From an uncultured Aquimonas sp. (GTDB lineage Bacteria > Pseudomonadota > Gammaproteobacteria > Xanthomonadales > Xanthomonadaceae), in contig NZ_CALART010000011.1 of the NCBI RefSeq assembly GCF_937888285.1, positions 62,001-126,000 on the forward strand: a stretch of 64,000 bases of DNA, in the 5' to 3' direction. A program made the position numbers and the translations under genes. Shown one piece after another: positions 27,454 to 36,141 of the stretch; the stretch's first letter is position 1; each line of letters opens with the position of its first letter. The notes under the pieces are model-generated. The model was not told where the DNA came from, searched no databases, and worked only from the letters and a program-made list of their open reading frames with translations.

Positions 27454-28230
27454 TCACGGAGAGGCTTCCGTCTTTCCCGCGAGGGCAGGCCCGTAGCCGG
27501 GATGCAGGCCGATCGTGTTGTGGTCCACGCCATCGAGTGTCCGCAGCTCGACCGCAGCGTGAAGGAAAGCGCGCCGCAGCGCCTCGCTGCGCGCAGGCCG
27601 CACAAGGGTGTCCCGGGCTGCGACCAGCAGCAGCGTAGGCGCACTGACCTGCGATGCCAGACGCGCGCTGTCATAGCGATCCTGCAGCAGCCAGTCCACC
27701 GGCAGCCAGGGGAACTGCTCCGACGCCACGGCAGCGAGGCTGTCGAAGGGCGTGACCAGGACCAGGCGCGACACCGGGCGCTGACTGGCCAGGTGCACGG
27801 CAACACCGCTCCCCAGGCTGCGGCCGACGACGTCGACCTGCGGATGCCGCGCTGCGACATGCGCATAGAGCACCTCCGCATCAGCGAACAGAGTCGCCTC
27901 GCTGGGCTCACCCTCGCTGGCGCCGTAGCCGCGATAGTGCAGCAGGTAGAGCGCATGTCCGGGCAGGAAGCGCGCCAGCTCGGGCAAGGTGCGGGAGACA
28001 TCTTCGGCATTGCCGCCGAAGTAGATCAGGGCCGGCGCGCCGGGCATTTCGCGCACGCTGACCTGCAGACGCGCCCCGGCGGCATCCAGCATGAGTTCAT
28101 GCATGCCCGCCGGCAGCGCGCGCGGCTGCGGGAAGTAGATGAGGTCACGCTGCCCCAGATACACCGCGCTGCTCAGGCCCGCATAGGCGAGCATTGGCAG
28201 CAACAGGAGGGGCAGCAGTTTCGCGCGCAT
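27454..28230 (-). CDS. Membrane-anchored or exported alpha/beta hydrolase
   Basis: A 258-residue hydrolase of the BEM46/ABHD13-like group. A hydrophobic N terminus (LLPLLLLPMLAYAGLSSAVY) is a signal anchor, followed by LGQRDLIYFPQPR, typical of this group. The nucleophile motif is GRSLGSG, with a probable acid in AARDTLVRP and His in GVDHNTIG. The substrate is unknown. The start is backed by GGAGGAGA just upstream. It is divergent from the methyltransferase gene. Confidence 0.82.
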   Translation of the reverse strand: MRAKLLPLLLLPMLAYAGLSSAVYLGQRDLIYFPQPRALPAGMHELMLDAAGARLQVSVREMPGAPALIYFGGNAEDVSRTLPELARFLPGHALYLLHYRGYGASEGEPSEATLFADAEVLYAHVAARHPQVDVVGRSLGSGVAVHLASQRPVSRLVLVTPFDSLAAVASEQFPWLPVDWLLQDRYDSARLASQVSAPTLLLVAARDTLVRPARSEALRRAFLHAAVELRTLDGVDHNTIGLHPGYGPALAGKTEASP

Positions 28231-28392
28231 GGTTCGTCTCCTCCGGAACGTGCTGTGCGTGCACGAGTATGCCGCGCCCTTGCCTCTCATCGACCTCACC
28301 GATGTTCCGAGGCGCACCATGCCACGGCTTGCCGCGACAGCCGACTCTGTCCAGACTCGCGGCACTCCTGGGTTATCGATGACTTCACTGCC

Positions 28393-29106
28393 ATGTCGAC
28401 CGAATCCGCCAATCCGCTGCGCACCTATTTCGATGCCAACCCCGGCCGGCTGATGACGAAGTGGGACCACTACCTCGACATCTACCATCGCCACTTCGCG
28501 CGCTTCCGCGGCCAGCCGATCACCCTGGTCGAGTTCGGCGTGTTCCATGGCGGCTCGCTGCAGATGTGGAGGCACTACTTCGGGCCGCAGTGCCGCGTGG
28601 TCGGCGTCGACATCAATCCGCGTCTGCTGGAGCTCGGCGAGCCCGGCGTCGAGATCCACATCGGCGACCAGGGCGACCGCGGCTTCCTGCGCCAGCTCGC
28701 CGCGAAGATCGGGCCCATCGACATCCTGCTGGACGATGGCGGCCACCAGATGCACCAGCAGATCGCCACCGTCGAAGAGCTCTATGGCAGCGTCAAGCCG
28801 GACGGCGTGATCCTGGTCGAAGACACCCACACCAGCTACTGGCGCAGTCACGGCGGCGGCCTGCGCGCGCCGCACAGCTTCATGGAGTTCGCCAAGCGCC
28901 TGGTGGACGACCTGAACGCGTGGCACAGCCGCGATCCGCACAGCTTCGGCCCCGGCCCCTTCACCCGCGCGACGCGTTCGATGCACTTCTACGACAGTGT
29001 GGTGGTGATCGAGAAGGGCGAGCACCCGCAACCGCAGGAGCGCCACAGCGGCACGCCCAGCTTCGACCCGAGCCGCGCGGTCAACGAGCCGCTGCCGCAG
29101 GTCTGA
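28393..29106 (+). CDS. SAM-dependent methyltransferase (MycE/CmcI-like)
   Basis: A 237-residue class I methyltransferase. The SAM-binding strand-loop is VEFGVFHGGSLQMWRHYFG, followed by VVGVDINPRLLELG and the metal-site-like LLDDGGHQMHQQI and VEDTHTSYW. These acidic/His motifs resemble metal-dependent sugar O-methyltransferases such as MycE and the CmcI group. The aromatic loop FGPGPFTRATRSMHFYDSVV follows. The acceptor is unknown. It stands alone, with a CIA30-domain gene downstream on the same strand. Confidence 0.8.
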   Translation: MSTESANPLRTYFDANPGRLMTKWDHYLDIYHRHFARFRGQPITLVEFGVFHGGSLQMWRHYFGPQCRVVGVDINPRLLELGEPGVEIHIGDQGDRGFLRQLAAKIGPIDILLDDGGHQMHQQIATVEELYGSVKPDGVILVEDTHTSYWRSHGGGLRAPHSFMEFAKRLVDDLNAWHSRDPHSFGPGPFTRATRSMHFYDSVVVIEKGEHPQPQERHSGTPSFDPSRAVNEPLPQV

Positions 29107-29177
29107 GCCTGAACCGACGACGGCGCTGCACGTGGACCGCCACGTTTCCTTGGCGCACCTGCAGCAACAGTGGCGGC

Positions 29178-29801
29178 ATGCGTTCAGAACTCCATCCAAC
29201 TGCAACGCCCCGCCGCCCCGCTGGCAGCGCACTGCGTGTCTGCTTGCTTTGGACAGGCCTCAGCTCGGGAGTCGTCATGGCGCAAGAGAGCCTGCAGGTG
29301 CTGGATGACTTCAGTCGGACCAATGGGCTCTCCACCGTCGATACGCAGTGGCAGGGCTTCAGCGACCGCGTGATGGGCGGACTGAGCGAGCTGCGCGCGG
29401 GGATTGTCGAGAGCGAGGGCGGCCGCTGGCTGCGCATGCAGGGTCGCGTGCGGCTGGACAACAACGGCGGCTTCATCCAGCTCCGGCTGCCGCTGCGCGC
29501 CGACGGCGGCGACTTCGACGCCTCAAGCTACCGCGCCCTGCGCGTGCAGGTGCGCGGCACACCCGGTGCCTACTGGCTGCACCTGCGCAGCGCCGACACC
29601 CGGCGACCCTGGTCCTACTACCGGGCTCCGCTGGCCGTGGGCCGGGACTGGGCGACGCTCGATCTGCCGCTGGCGGACTTCGTGCCGGTGGCCCTGGGAG
29701 AGGCGCTCGACACGCAGCGCCTGCGCTCGGTCGCGCTGGTGGCCTACGGCGAAGCCTTCGAGGCCGATGTCGAGCTGCGCTGGATCGGCCTGCTGCGCTG
29801 A
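29178..29801 (+). CDS. CIA30 (NDUFAF1-like) domain protein
   Basis: A 207-residue protein: a signal-like N terminus (ALRVCLLWTGLSSGVVMAQ) and a CIA30 domain (about 40-200). The key block is WQGFSDRVMGGLSELRAG, which matches the NDUFAF1/CIA30 signature, followed by LDNNGGFIQLRLPL and SYRALRVQVRGTPGAYWLHL. In mitochondria NDUFAF1 assists complex I assembly; the bacterial function is not established and may be carbohydrate-binding-like. It may be exported, which differs from the mitochondrial matrix role. Confidence 0.8.
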   Translation: MRSELHPTATPRRPAGSALRVCLLWTGLSSGVVMAQESLQVLDDFSRTNGLSTVDTQWQGFSDRVMGGLSELRAGIVESEGGRWLRMQGRVRLDNNGGFIQLRLPLRADGGDFDASSYRALRVQVRGTPGAYWLHLRSADTRRPWSYYRAPLAVGRDWATLDLPLADFVPVALGEALDTQRLRSVALVAYGEAFEADVELRWIGLLR

Positions 29802-29820
29802 CCACGCCAACGCGGACCCG

Positions 29821-30138
29821 CTACCAGGCCTTGAAGTCGCGCAGCAGCCTGCGGCGATCCACGCGCTGCTCGAAGCGCGCCCGCATGCGCGGCAGCGCCA
29901 GCTGCCGGCCCAGCCACAGCCAGCCTGTCAGCACGGCCGCAAGCCCCAGCACGGGCGCCGGGCCAGTCAGACCCAGGCCGAGGACCAGGCCCATCAACAG
30001 GGCCAGGCCTGCGGCCAGCCCAAGCCAGCAGCGCGGGTCGTGTCGCAGGGTTTCTCGGAGCGCCTCCAGGCGCTCCTCGCGGCTGATGGCGGGCCCGAGT
30101 TCGGGATGCATGGTGCTTGGGAAATCGAATGGGCGCAT
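29821..30138 (-). CDS. Small protein with two membrane helices
   Basis: A 105-residue protein. A polar N terminus (HPELGPAISREERLEALRET) leads to two hydrophobic helices (about 40-58 and 61-78) and a basic tail ending VDRRRLLRDFKAW. The start is supported by AAGGAGA nine bases upstream. No family is recognised. Its stop faces the end of the CIA30 gene. Confidence 0.5.
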   Translation of the reverse strand: MRPFDFPSTMHPELGPAISREERLEALRETLRHDPRCWLGLAAGLALLMGLVLGLGLTGPAPVLGLAAVLTGWLWLGRQLALPRMRARFEQRVDRRRLLRDFKAW

Positions 30139-30227
30139 TGCACTGTCTCCTTGTGGCATGCCCGGCCCGGGACGCGCTCGACGCTCGCCTGTGACTTCGC
30201 CCGCGTATCCGGGCGCCACCGCAACCG

Positions 30228-31664
30228 CTACTCGAAGCCGTCGCGGAATAGCCCCGGATCGCCCTGCAGGCGCATCAGCGCCGCCTGCATCGCCGCTCCG
30301 GTCGTGGAGTTCTGATCGTTGTTGGCGCGGCCGGCGGCGAGGAAGTCGCCGTCGCTGGTCTGCGCGATCGCGTAGCCCTCGTCCGCATGCACCGACACCG
30401 GATAGGTCGAACGGCCCTGGCCGTCGCCGAAGCGCGGATCCGGCTGGCCACTGGCGGTGAGCCGCACCACCGCGAAGTCCTTCGAGGCAGGACCGCTGTA
30501 GCGCATGCTGGCGTAGCCGGTGGCGAGGATGCTGCCGTCGGCCTGCACGGCCAGCGCCGCCGGCTCGTCGTACTCGACCGTGCCGCTGAACTTGACCAGG
30601 GTGCGGCCGTTGCTGCCGAAGCTGGTGTCGAGGCTGCCGTCCGAATGGAAGCGCTGGAACACGAAGCCGCGCTCGTTGCCGGTGCCGAGCGCCAGCAGCT
30701 TGCCGTCGTCCAGCCACACCGCATCGATGACCGAGGCCATGCCGCGGCGCACGCCGCCGACCACGCTCTCGGTCAGCACGAGGGTGCCGCCGCTGCCGAA
30801 GCTGGGGTCGGGCTGGCCATCGGCGAGGTAGCGACGGATCAGGCCGGTGCTGCGTGCGAACACGTAGCCCACCGCGGTGATCCGATCCTCCGGCAGGCTG
30901 CCGTCGCGGCGGCGGGCGATCGCGGTGAGGTACTCCGCCACCTGGAAGGCCGTGGCCGGCGACACCACCCGCCCACCATCGCCGAAGCTGGTATCGAGCG
31001 TGCCGTCAGGGTGGAAACGCGCCAGCGCGAAGCGCTGGTAGTTGAAGCCGCTGTCATGGGCGAAACCCTCGCCGCCGAGCACGATGCGCCCGGTCGACTG
31101 CAGGGCCAGCGCGTTGGCGCCGTCATTGATCGCCGTGCTCGGCCCGATGTTGAGCCGCACATAGCCGCGCCGCGCGCCGTTGAAGGGCTCGCCGAAGCTG
31201 GTGTCGAGGCTGCCGTCCGCGTGCAGTCGGGCCAGCCCGAAATCGCTGTAGGCGCCGCTGTCCAGGCGACCCGCAACCAGCAGGCGGCCGTCGGGCTGGC
31301 GGATCAGTGCGCGCGCCGCGTCGCCATCATCGCCGCTGTCGATCTGGCTCAGGCCATCGAGGCCGAAGGCCGGATCGAGCTGGCCGTTGCGCAGTACCCG
31401 CAGCACCGACATGTCGTAGCCGCGGGTCGGCGCCTGCGCGGCATTGCGGTGATACAGCGCGCCGGCCACCAGCACCGCGCCATCGGGCTCGGCCAGCACA
31501 TCGTGGAAGTACTCCTGGCCGCCGCCCAGGCCAACCAGAACCACGCCCTGATTGCCAAAGCTGAGCTGCAGATCGCCGGGGTCGGCGGCGGCCACGCCGC
31601 TCACCGACCCCAGCACCATGGCCAAACCCATGCCGGCCCATCCGGGCCTCTTCGTCGTGTGCAT
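30228..31664 (-). CDS. Exported delta-60 repeat protein with C-terminal FRDGFE tail
   Basis: A 478-residue exported protein with a signal peptide (GMGLAMVLGSVSGVAAA). At least seven delta-60 repeats (TIGR02608 type) are visible, each with a G-x-L/P-D-x-x-F-G core: NGQLDPAFGLDG, GSLDTSFGEPF, GTLDTSFGDGG, GQPDPSFGSGG, GSLDTSFGSNG and GQPDPRFGDGQ. They likely form a beta-propeller. It ends LQGDPGLFRDGFE, the shared tail. The start has an excellent ribosome-binding site (GGAAGGAG). Function is unknown; the repeat family is often on surface or extracellular proteins. Confidence 0.88.
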   Translation of the reverse strand: MHTTKRPGWAGMGLAMVLGSVSGVAAADPGDLQLSFGNQGVVLVGLGGGQEYFHDVLAEPDGAVLVAGALYHRNAAQAPTRGYDMSVLRVLRNGQLDPAFGLDGLSQIDSGDDGDAARALIRQPDGRLLVAGRLDSGAYSDFGLARLHADGSLDTSFGEPFNGARRGYVRLNIGPSTAINDGANALALQSTGRIVLGGEGFAHDSGFNYQRFALARFHPDGTLDTSFGDGGRVVSPATAFQVAEYLTAIARRRDGSLPEDRITAVGYVFARSTGLIRRYLADGQPDPSFGSGGTLVLTESVVGGVRRGMASVIDAVWLDDGKLLALGTGNERGFVFQRFHSDGSLDTSFGSNGRTLVKFSGTVEYDEPAALAVQADGSILATGYASMRYSGPASKDFAVVRLTASGQPDPRFGDGQGRSTYPVSVHADEGYAIAQTSDGDFLAAGRANNDQNSTTGAAMQAALMRLQGDPGLFRDGFE

Positions 31665-31686
31665 CCCTTCACTCCTTCCGTGGTCA

Positions 31687-31706
31687 GCACCCCGTCTATG
31701 GGGTGC
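31687..31706 (-). other. Hairpin in the leader of the delta-60 gene
   Basis: A perfect 7-bp inverted repeat (GCACCCC with GGGGTGC) around a 6-nt loop lies about 25 bases upstream of the start codon, just before the ribosome-binding site. It could be an operator or a leader RNA hairpin. It also could be chance in GC-rich DNA. Confidence 0.3.
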
Positions 31707-31902
31707 GTCCGACCTAACGGCAGGGTGGAAAGGGACGTGTCAGCAGGACGGTGCAGCGTTCAGATTCGGCGTGATTGTGTTCAGCTTCGATCGCGTTGGC
31801 ACCCGGATCTCTCGCAAGACAGAACGCTCGCGTCCCCACGGATCATCGCCCTCGCCAACCGCACTGTGGCGCAGTCTCCAGAGGTCCCCTTCCTCGGGCG
31901 CA

Positions 31903-32328
31903 GCACTGGATCCCCGCATTCGCGGGGACGACGGAAGAGATCATCGCCGGAGCAGGAATCCACGCAGCCGAGGCGTTGCGCAGCCTTTTGAGCCTTGCGC
32001 TCACGCGCTGGTCGTCCCCGCGCACGCAGGGACCCAGTCGAGCACCCGGTGACTGCATGCAAGTGCAGTCACGCCTGCGTCGCCAATCGGAGCTGCAGCA
32101 GCACTGGATCCCCGCATTCGCGGGGATGACGGAAGAGATCATCGCCGGAGCAGGAATCCACGCAGCCGAGGCGTTGCGCAGCCTTTTGAGCCTTGCGCTC
32201 ACGCGCTGGTCGTCCCCGCGCACGCAGGGACCCAGTCGAGCACCCGGTGACTGCATGCAAGTGCAGTCACGCCTGCGTCGCCAATCGGAGCTGCAGCAGC
32301 ACTGGATCCCCGCTTCCGCGGGGATGAC
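31903..32328. repeat. 198-bp tandem repeat, two copies and a partial third
   Basis: Unit one is 31903-32100, unit two 32101-32298, and the first ~30 bases of a third follow to about 32328. The two full units differ at a single base (C at 31929, T at 32127). Each holds a REP-like hairpin (ATCCCCGC-ATTC-GCGGGGAT, 32108-32127 in unit two), a second similar palindrome-rich stretch with GTCCCCGCGCACGCAGGGAC, and a hairpin GTGACTGCA-TGCAAG-TGCAGTCAC (32049-32072 and 32247-32270). The third copy differs only within the REP loop. The period is a multiple of three, so spurious frames run through it. The rest of the 700-base gap holds no gene. Confidence 0.95.
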
Positions 32329-32380
32329 GAGTTCAAGTCTCTGAAGAAGTCCCGGCCTGCGACACGGCGCGGGAACGCGC

Positions 32381-34123
32381 TCAGCGCCCGCCGCCACCGC
32401 CACCGCCTCCGCCGCCCCCTGCGGAGCCACCGCCGCCCCCGCCGGAGCTGCTGCCGGGCGGGCTGCTGGCCGAGGCGATCGAGCTGTTCAGGCCCGTACC
32501 GACCGCCTTGGCCAGGCTGCCGATGTCGTTGAAGCCGCCGCCGCGGTACCAGCGGATCGATTCCGTCGCCGCCGCCGCGGCTGCCGCACCCACGGCCGCG
32601 GTGAACTTGGCGGTCCAGGCGTCTTCCACATCCAGCGCGATCGCATACGGCAGCAGCGCCTCGTAGCGCTGGGCGTCCAGCCGCGGCGGCTGATCGGGGC
32701 CGGGCATCGCCGCCAGCTCGTCACGTTCGGCCACCTTCAGATAGAGCTTCAGGCCCTCGATCTCGTCGAGCAGCGTGCGGCCCTGCGCGGTCGGCGCCTT
32801 GACCAACCAGGCGAAGCCGATCACCACGATCAGCATCAGCACGCAGACGCCGATGATGGCGGGCTCGCCCGACCCGCCCGCGCTGAGAAAGGCCATCACC
32901 GCGCCGCAGACCGCGATCGCCGCGGCGAGCACGGTGTCGCCGCTGTTGTTGTTGAAGTGGCTGCGGTGCAGGCGCTTGTGCAGGGCGCGGGTGTGCTCGA
33001 GCATCGCCGCCTGCACGTGTTGCGCGGTGCTGCTGCTCTTTTTCAGCTCAAGCCTTGAACGCCCCGCTGGCAGCAGCTTGCCAAGCAGGCTGCGCACGGT
33101 AAAGGGCAGGCTCTCATCGACCGCGACTGGCCCACGTGCAAGGCTCCAGGTGTCGCCGAACAGCAGGCCCTTCTCGCGCTCGATCTCGGCCGCGCCGGCC
33201 ACCGCACCGGCCAGCAGATCAGCCGTGAGACAGCGCGGGTCGTAGCTCATGCGCTTGAGGTAGCGAAGTTCGCCCGGCGAACGATCGGCCGGCGGCTGGT
33301 AGCGGGCGATGATCACGCCGGCCTCGGGATCGCGCCCGACCGCGCGCCAGCGCCAGACGCACCAGGCCAGCAGCACGCCGAGCGTAGCCAGCGCGACCAG
33401 CAGGCCACGGTTGTCCTGCAGCAGCCAGCCGACGCGCTCGGCGCGCGTGGGCTGCACGACCAGCCCCTTGGGAAAGCCCAGTGCGATGGTCAGGCCCTCG
33501 CCCGGCGCCAGCGGTGCGGTCAGCGTCCAGCGGGCGATGCCCGGCGAGATCACCTCACCGCGCGCATCGCCGCCCTGCGCGCCCTGCACGCCGGTGTAGG
33601 CATCGAGACGCATGTTGGCGGGATCGACCACCGCCGGCAGCCGAACCTCGACGCTGCCCTGCTCGATCGCAAACGCCCAGCCGGTGCCGATCGCGTTCCA
33701 GTACAGCTCGTCATGGGCCTCGAAAAAACCGAGCTGGCGGGTGGTGCGATAGCGCAGGGTGAAGGTGAACTCGCGCGGCAGGCCGGGCAGATAGTCGTCA
33801 CCGCCGGTGTTGATGCGAACGCCGTTGTCCATGGCTTCCGTGAACCACCGCTCGGGCTGGCCGTCGCGCTCGACGCCCAGCACCTGCAGGTCGACCACCA
33901 CCGCATTGCCGTAGCGGTCGCGGTAGCGGGTCGGGAAGTCGCGGTAGATGCCGCGGCGGATCTGCTGGCCTTCGGCGCGCAGGCGGATGTGCTCGGCGAC
34001 CTCGATGCTGCCATCGCTGCGGATGTCGACCTCGACGCGGTAGTCGAGGATGCGCTCCTGCGCGGCGGCCGGCAGCGCGCAGGCGAGCAGCAGCAGTGCG
34101 ATCAGAACTCGAAGCAAGCTCAT
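32381..34123 (-). CDS. DUF2207 membrane protein with Gly-rich tail
   Basis: A 580-residue membrane protein. Signal peptide (LLRVLIALLLLACALPAAAQ), then a DUF2207 extracytoplasmic region (about 25-245; YRVEVDIRSDGSIEVAEHIR), a membrane helix near 255, a cytoplasmic segment (about 270-400), two closely spaced helices near 410-450, and a C-terminal cytoplasmic part ending in an almost pure glycine tract. That pattern fits YlaN/DUF2207 proteins paired with LemA. The function is unknown. It overlaps the upstream lemA gene by 4 nt. Confidence 0.85.
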   Translation of the reverse strand: MSLLRVLIALLLLACALPAAAQERILDYRVEVDIRSDGSIEVAEHIRLRAEGQQIRRGIYRDFPTRYRDRYGNAVVVDLQVLGVERDGQPERWFTEAMDNGVRINTGGDDYLPGLPREFTFTLRYRTTRQLGFFEAHDELYWNAIGTGWAFAIEQGSVEVRLPAVVDPANMRLDAYTGVQGAQGGDARGEVISPGIARWTLTAPLAPGEGLTIALGFPKGLVVQPTRAERVGWLLQDNRGLLVALATLGVLLAWCVWRWRAVGRDPEAGVIIARYQPPADRSPGELRYLKRMSYDPRCLTADLLAGAVAGAAEIEREKGLLFGDTWSLARGPVAVDESLPFTVRSLLGKLLPAGRSRLELKKSSSTAQHVQAAMLEHTRALHKRLHRSHFNNNSGDTVLAAAIAVCGAVMAFLSAGGSGEPAIIGVCVLMLIVVIGFAWLVKAPTAQGRTLLDEIEGLKLYLKVAERDELAAMPGPDQPPRLDAQRYEALLPYAIALDVEDAWTAKFTAAVGAAAAAAATESIRWYRGGGFNDIGSLAKAVGTGLNSSIASASSPPGSSSGGGGGGSAGGGGGGGGGGGR

Positions 34124-34683
34124 GACAGCCGCACCTGCGCCGGCGCGCGCTCGCCCTCGCGGGCCTGGAAGAACTCGGCGCCACCGAAGCCGCCGAGCCG
34201 GGCGATGAACACGTCGGGCAGCTTCTGGGTGGCGTCGTTGTAGTCGCGCACCGCGCCGTTGTAGAAGCGCCGAGCGTACTGCAGGTGCTCCTCGATCGCC
34301 GCGAGCTCCTTCTGCAGGGCAAGAAAATTCTCGCTGCTGCGCAGCGCGGGATAGGCCTCGCCCAGCGCGAACACCTGCCCCAACGCCTGCTGCAGGCGGG
34401 TCTCGACCTCGCCCAGCGCAGTCGCGCCCTGCCCGCCCTTGACCTGCAGGCCCAGGGCCTGGGCGCGCAGCTCGCTGACCAGGGCGAAGGTCGAGCGCTC
34501 ATGCTGGGCAGCCGCCTGAGCCACGCTGACAAGCTGCGGCACCAGGTCATGGCGACGCACCAGCTGCACGTCGATGTCGGCCCAGGCCGTACGCACCTGG
34601 TTGCGCAGGCGCACCAGCCGGTTGTAAGCGGTCAGCGCCCACAGCGCGGGCAGGACCAGCACGAGCAGCAGGCTCCACAGCAT
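34120..34683 (-). CDS. LemA family protein
   Basis: A 187-residue LemA protein: an N-terminal membrane helix (LWSLLLVLVLPALWALTAYN), then the LemA helical body with LRNQVRTAWADIDVQLVRRH, DLVPQLVSVA, and the conserved YNDATQKLPDVFIARLGGF near the end. The role of LemA proteins is not settled; they are membrane-anchored and usually adjoin DUF2207 or TPM genes, as here. The ATG used starts at the membrane helix; the frame opens 31 codons earlier. The 4-nt overlap with the next gene implies coupling. Confidence 0.9.
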   Translation of the reverse strand: MLWSLLLVLVLPALWALTAYNRLVRLRNQVRTAWADIDVQLVRRHDLVPQLVSVAQAAAQHERSTFALVSELRAQALGLQVKGGQGATALGEVETRLQQALGQVFALGEAYPALRSSENFLALQKELAAIEEHLQYARRFYNGAVRDYNDATQKLPDVFIARLGGFGGAEFFQAREGERAPAQVRLS

Positions 34684-34835
34684 TCCGGCATCCCCCTTCG
34701 AACGGTCGCGGCGCACTGACCGCGAAGTATGCAATGCGTGACAGGGCGCAGAACGCACGCTGCCCTCGACTCCCACTGCAACGGCGCAGGCGGCCGCTGG
34801 GGGACATCCGGCGCCGGCGGCCGCACAATCGCCGC

Positions 34836-35918
34836 ATGTCCGGCACTCCCATCAAGGGCCGCGGCGCGGCCAGCAATCGCGAAGGGCGCTTCGAGTCGGT
34901 GCGCGTCGAGGCCGAGGACGACGGCTGGCCGGGCGACGCCGAGGGCGAGGACCTGCAGCCTGCACGACCGCGCACCACGGTCAGCGAGGAGCGCGCGCGC
35001 AGCATCCTGAGCCACAACGACTCGCCCGACATCCCCTTCGAGCACTCCATCAACGTCTATCGCGGCTGCGAGCACGGCTGCGTCTACTGCTACGCGCGGC
35101 CCAGCCACGGCTATCTCAACCTCTCCGCGGGCCTCGACTTCGAGACGCGGCTGTTCGCCAAGACCAATGCCGCCGAGCTGCTGCGCGCCGAACTGGGCAG
35201 GCGCAGCCATCGGGTCAGCCCGATCAACCTCGGCGCCAACACCGATCCCTATCAGCCGATCGAGCGTCAATACCGTTTGACGCGCGAGGTGCTGCAGGTG
35301 CTGCTGGAAACGCGACACCCCTGCACCATCGTCACCAAGAACGCCTGCGTCGAGCGCGATCTCGACCTGCTGCACGAGCTGGCGTCGCAGCGCCTGGTGT
35401 TTGTCGCGGTGTCGGTGACCACGCTGGACAATCGCCTCGCCGCCAGGCTGGAGCCGCGCGCCAGCGCGCCGCACCGGCGGCTCGAAGCGATCGCCCGGTT
35501 GAGCGCCGCCGGTGTGCCGACCGGCGTGTTCGCCGCCCCGCTGATTCCGGCGGTCAACGATCCCGATCTGGAGGGCATCCTCGAACGCGGCCGGGAGGCC
35601 GGCGCGCTCTACGCGAACTACACCCTGGTGCGCCTGCCGCACGAGGTGAAGGACCTGTTCCGCGAATGGCTGGAGCTGCATTTCCCGCAGCGCGCCGCCC
35701 ACGTGATGAACCTGATCCGCGACATGCGCGGCGGCCGCGACAACGACCCGCGCTTCGGCGCACGCATGCGCGGCGAGGGCGCGATCGCCAAGCTGATCCA
35801 GGCGCGCTTCGAGCTGGCGCGCAAACGTCTGGGCTATCTGCATCGCGACGAGATCGAACTCGACTGCAGCCGCTTCCGTCCGCCGCGCGCCGAGTCAGCG
35901 CAGGGCGAGCTGTTCTAG
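34836..35918 (+). CDS. PA0069-type radical SAM protein
   Basis: A 360-residue radical SAM enzyme. The 4Fe-4S motif is NVYRGCEHGCVYCYARPSHG (Cys-x3-Cys-x2-Cys). Other family blocks are LGANTDPYQPIERQYRLTR, CTIVTKNACVERDLDLL, FVAVSVTTLD and IPAVNDPDLEGIL. This pattern matches the PA0069 family of radical SAM proteins. The substrate is unknown. The ATG used follows a long open frame; the N-terminal ~60 residues are charged and low-complexity. It is divergent from lemA, sharing about 150 bases. Confidence 0.9.
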   Translation: MSGTPIKGRGAASNREGRFESVRVEAEDDGWPGDAEGEDLQPARPRTTVSEERARSILSHNDSPDIPFEHSINVYRGCEHGCVYCYARPSHGYLNLSAGLDFETRLFAKTNAAELLRAELGRRSHRVSPINLGANTDPYQPIERQYRLTREVLQVLLETRHPCTIVTKNACVERDLDLLHELASQRLVFVAVSVTTLDNRLAARLEPRASAPHRRLEAIARLSAAGVPTGVFAAPLIPAVNDPDLEGILERGREAGALYANYTLVRLPHEVKDLFREWLELHFPQRAAHVMNLIRDMRGGRDNDPRFGARMRGEGAIAKLIQARFELARKRLGYLHRDEIELDCSRFRPPRAESAQGELF

Positions 35919-36141
35919 CGCGCCGCGCGGCGCCCATCGTTCTGGGGGGAGCCTCATGGCCGCGGGCGTTCGCTCGGTCAACCGCGGAGCGCGGCTGCAG
36001 CGCGCACCCCACATAGCCACTGCGAGCCGTGCGATCAGAAGCGGGAGATGGCGTGAAGTCGTTCCGGTCTCGCGGTTGGGTCAATGGCCGCCGGATCGTG
36101 TGAGGACCCGCGATCGCGCGGGGCGATGTGCATCGGGATGC
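35919..36141. other. Intergenic, no gene seen
   Basis: Between the convergent radical SAM and DUF4287 genes. It contains GC-rich direct and inverted short repeats but no clear terminator with a T-run. No coding content is visible. Confidence 0.4.

Noticed and set aside
31903..32328. CRISPR array
   Set aside because: Repeats are 198 bp head to tail with no unique spacers, and there are no cas genes.
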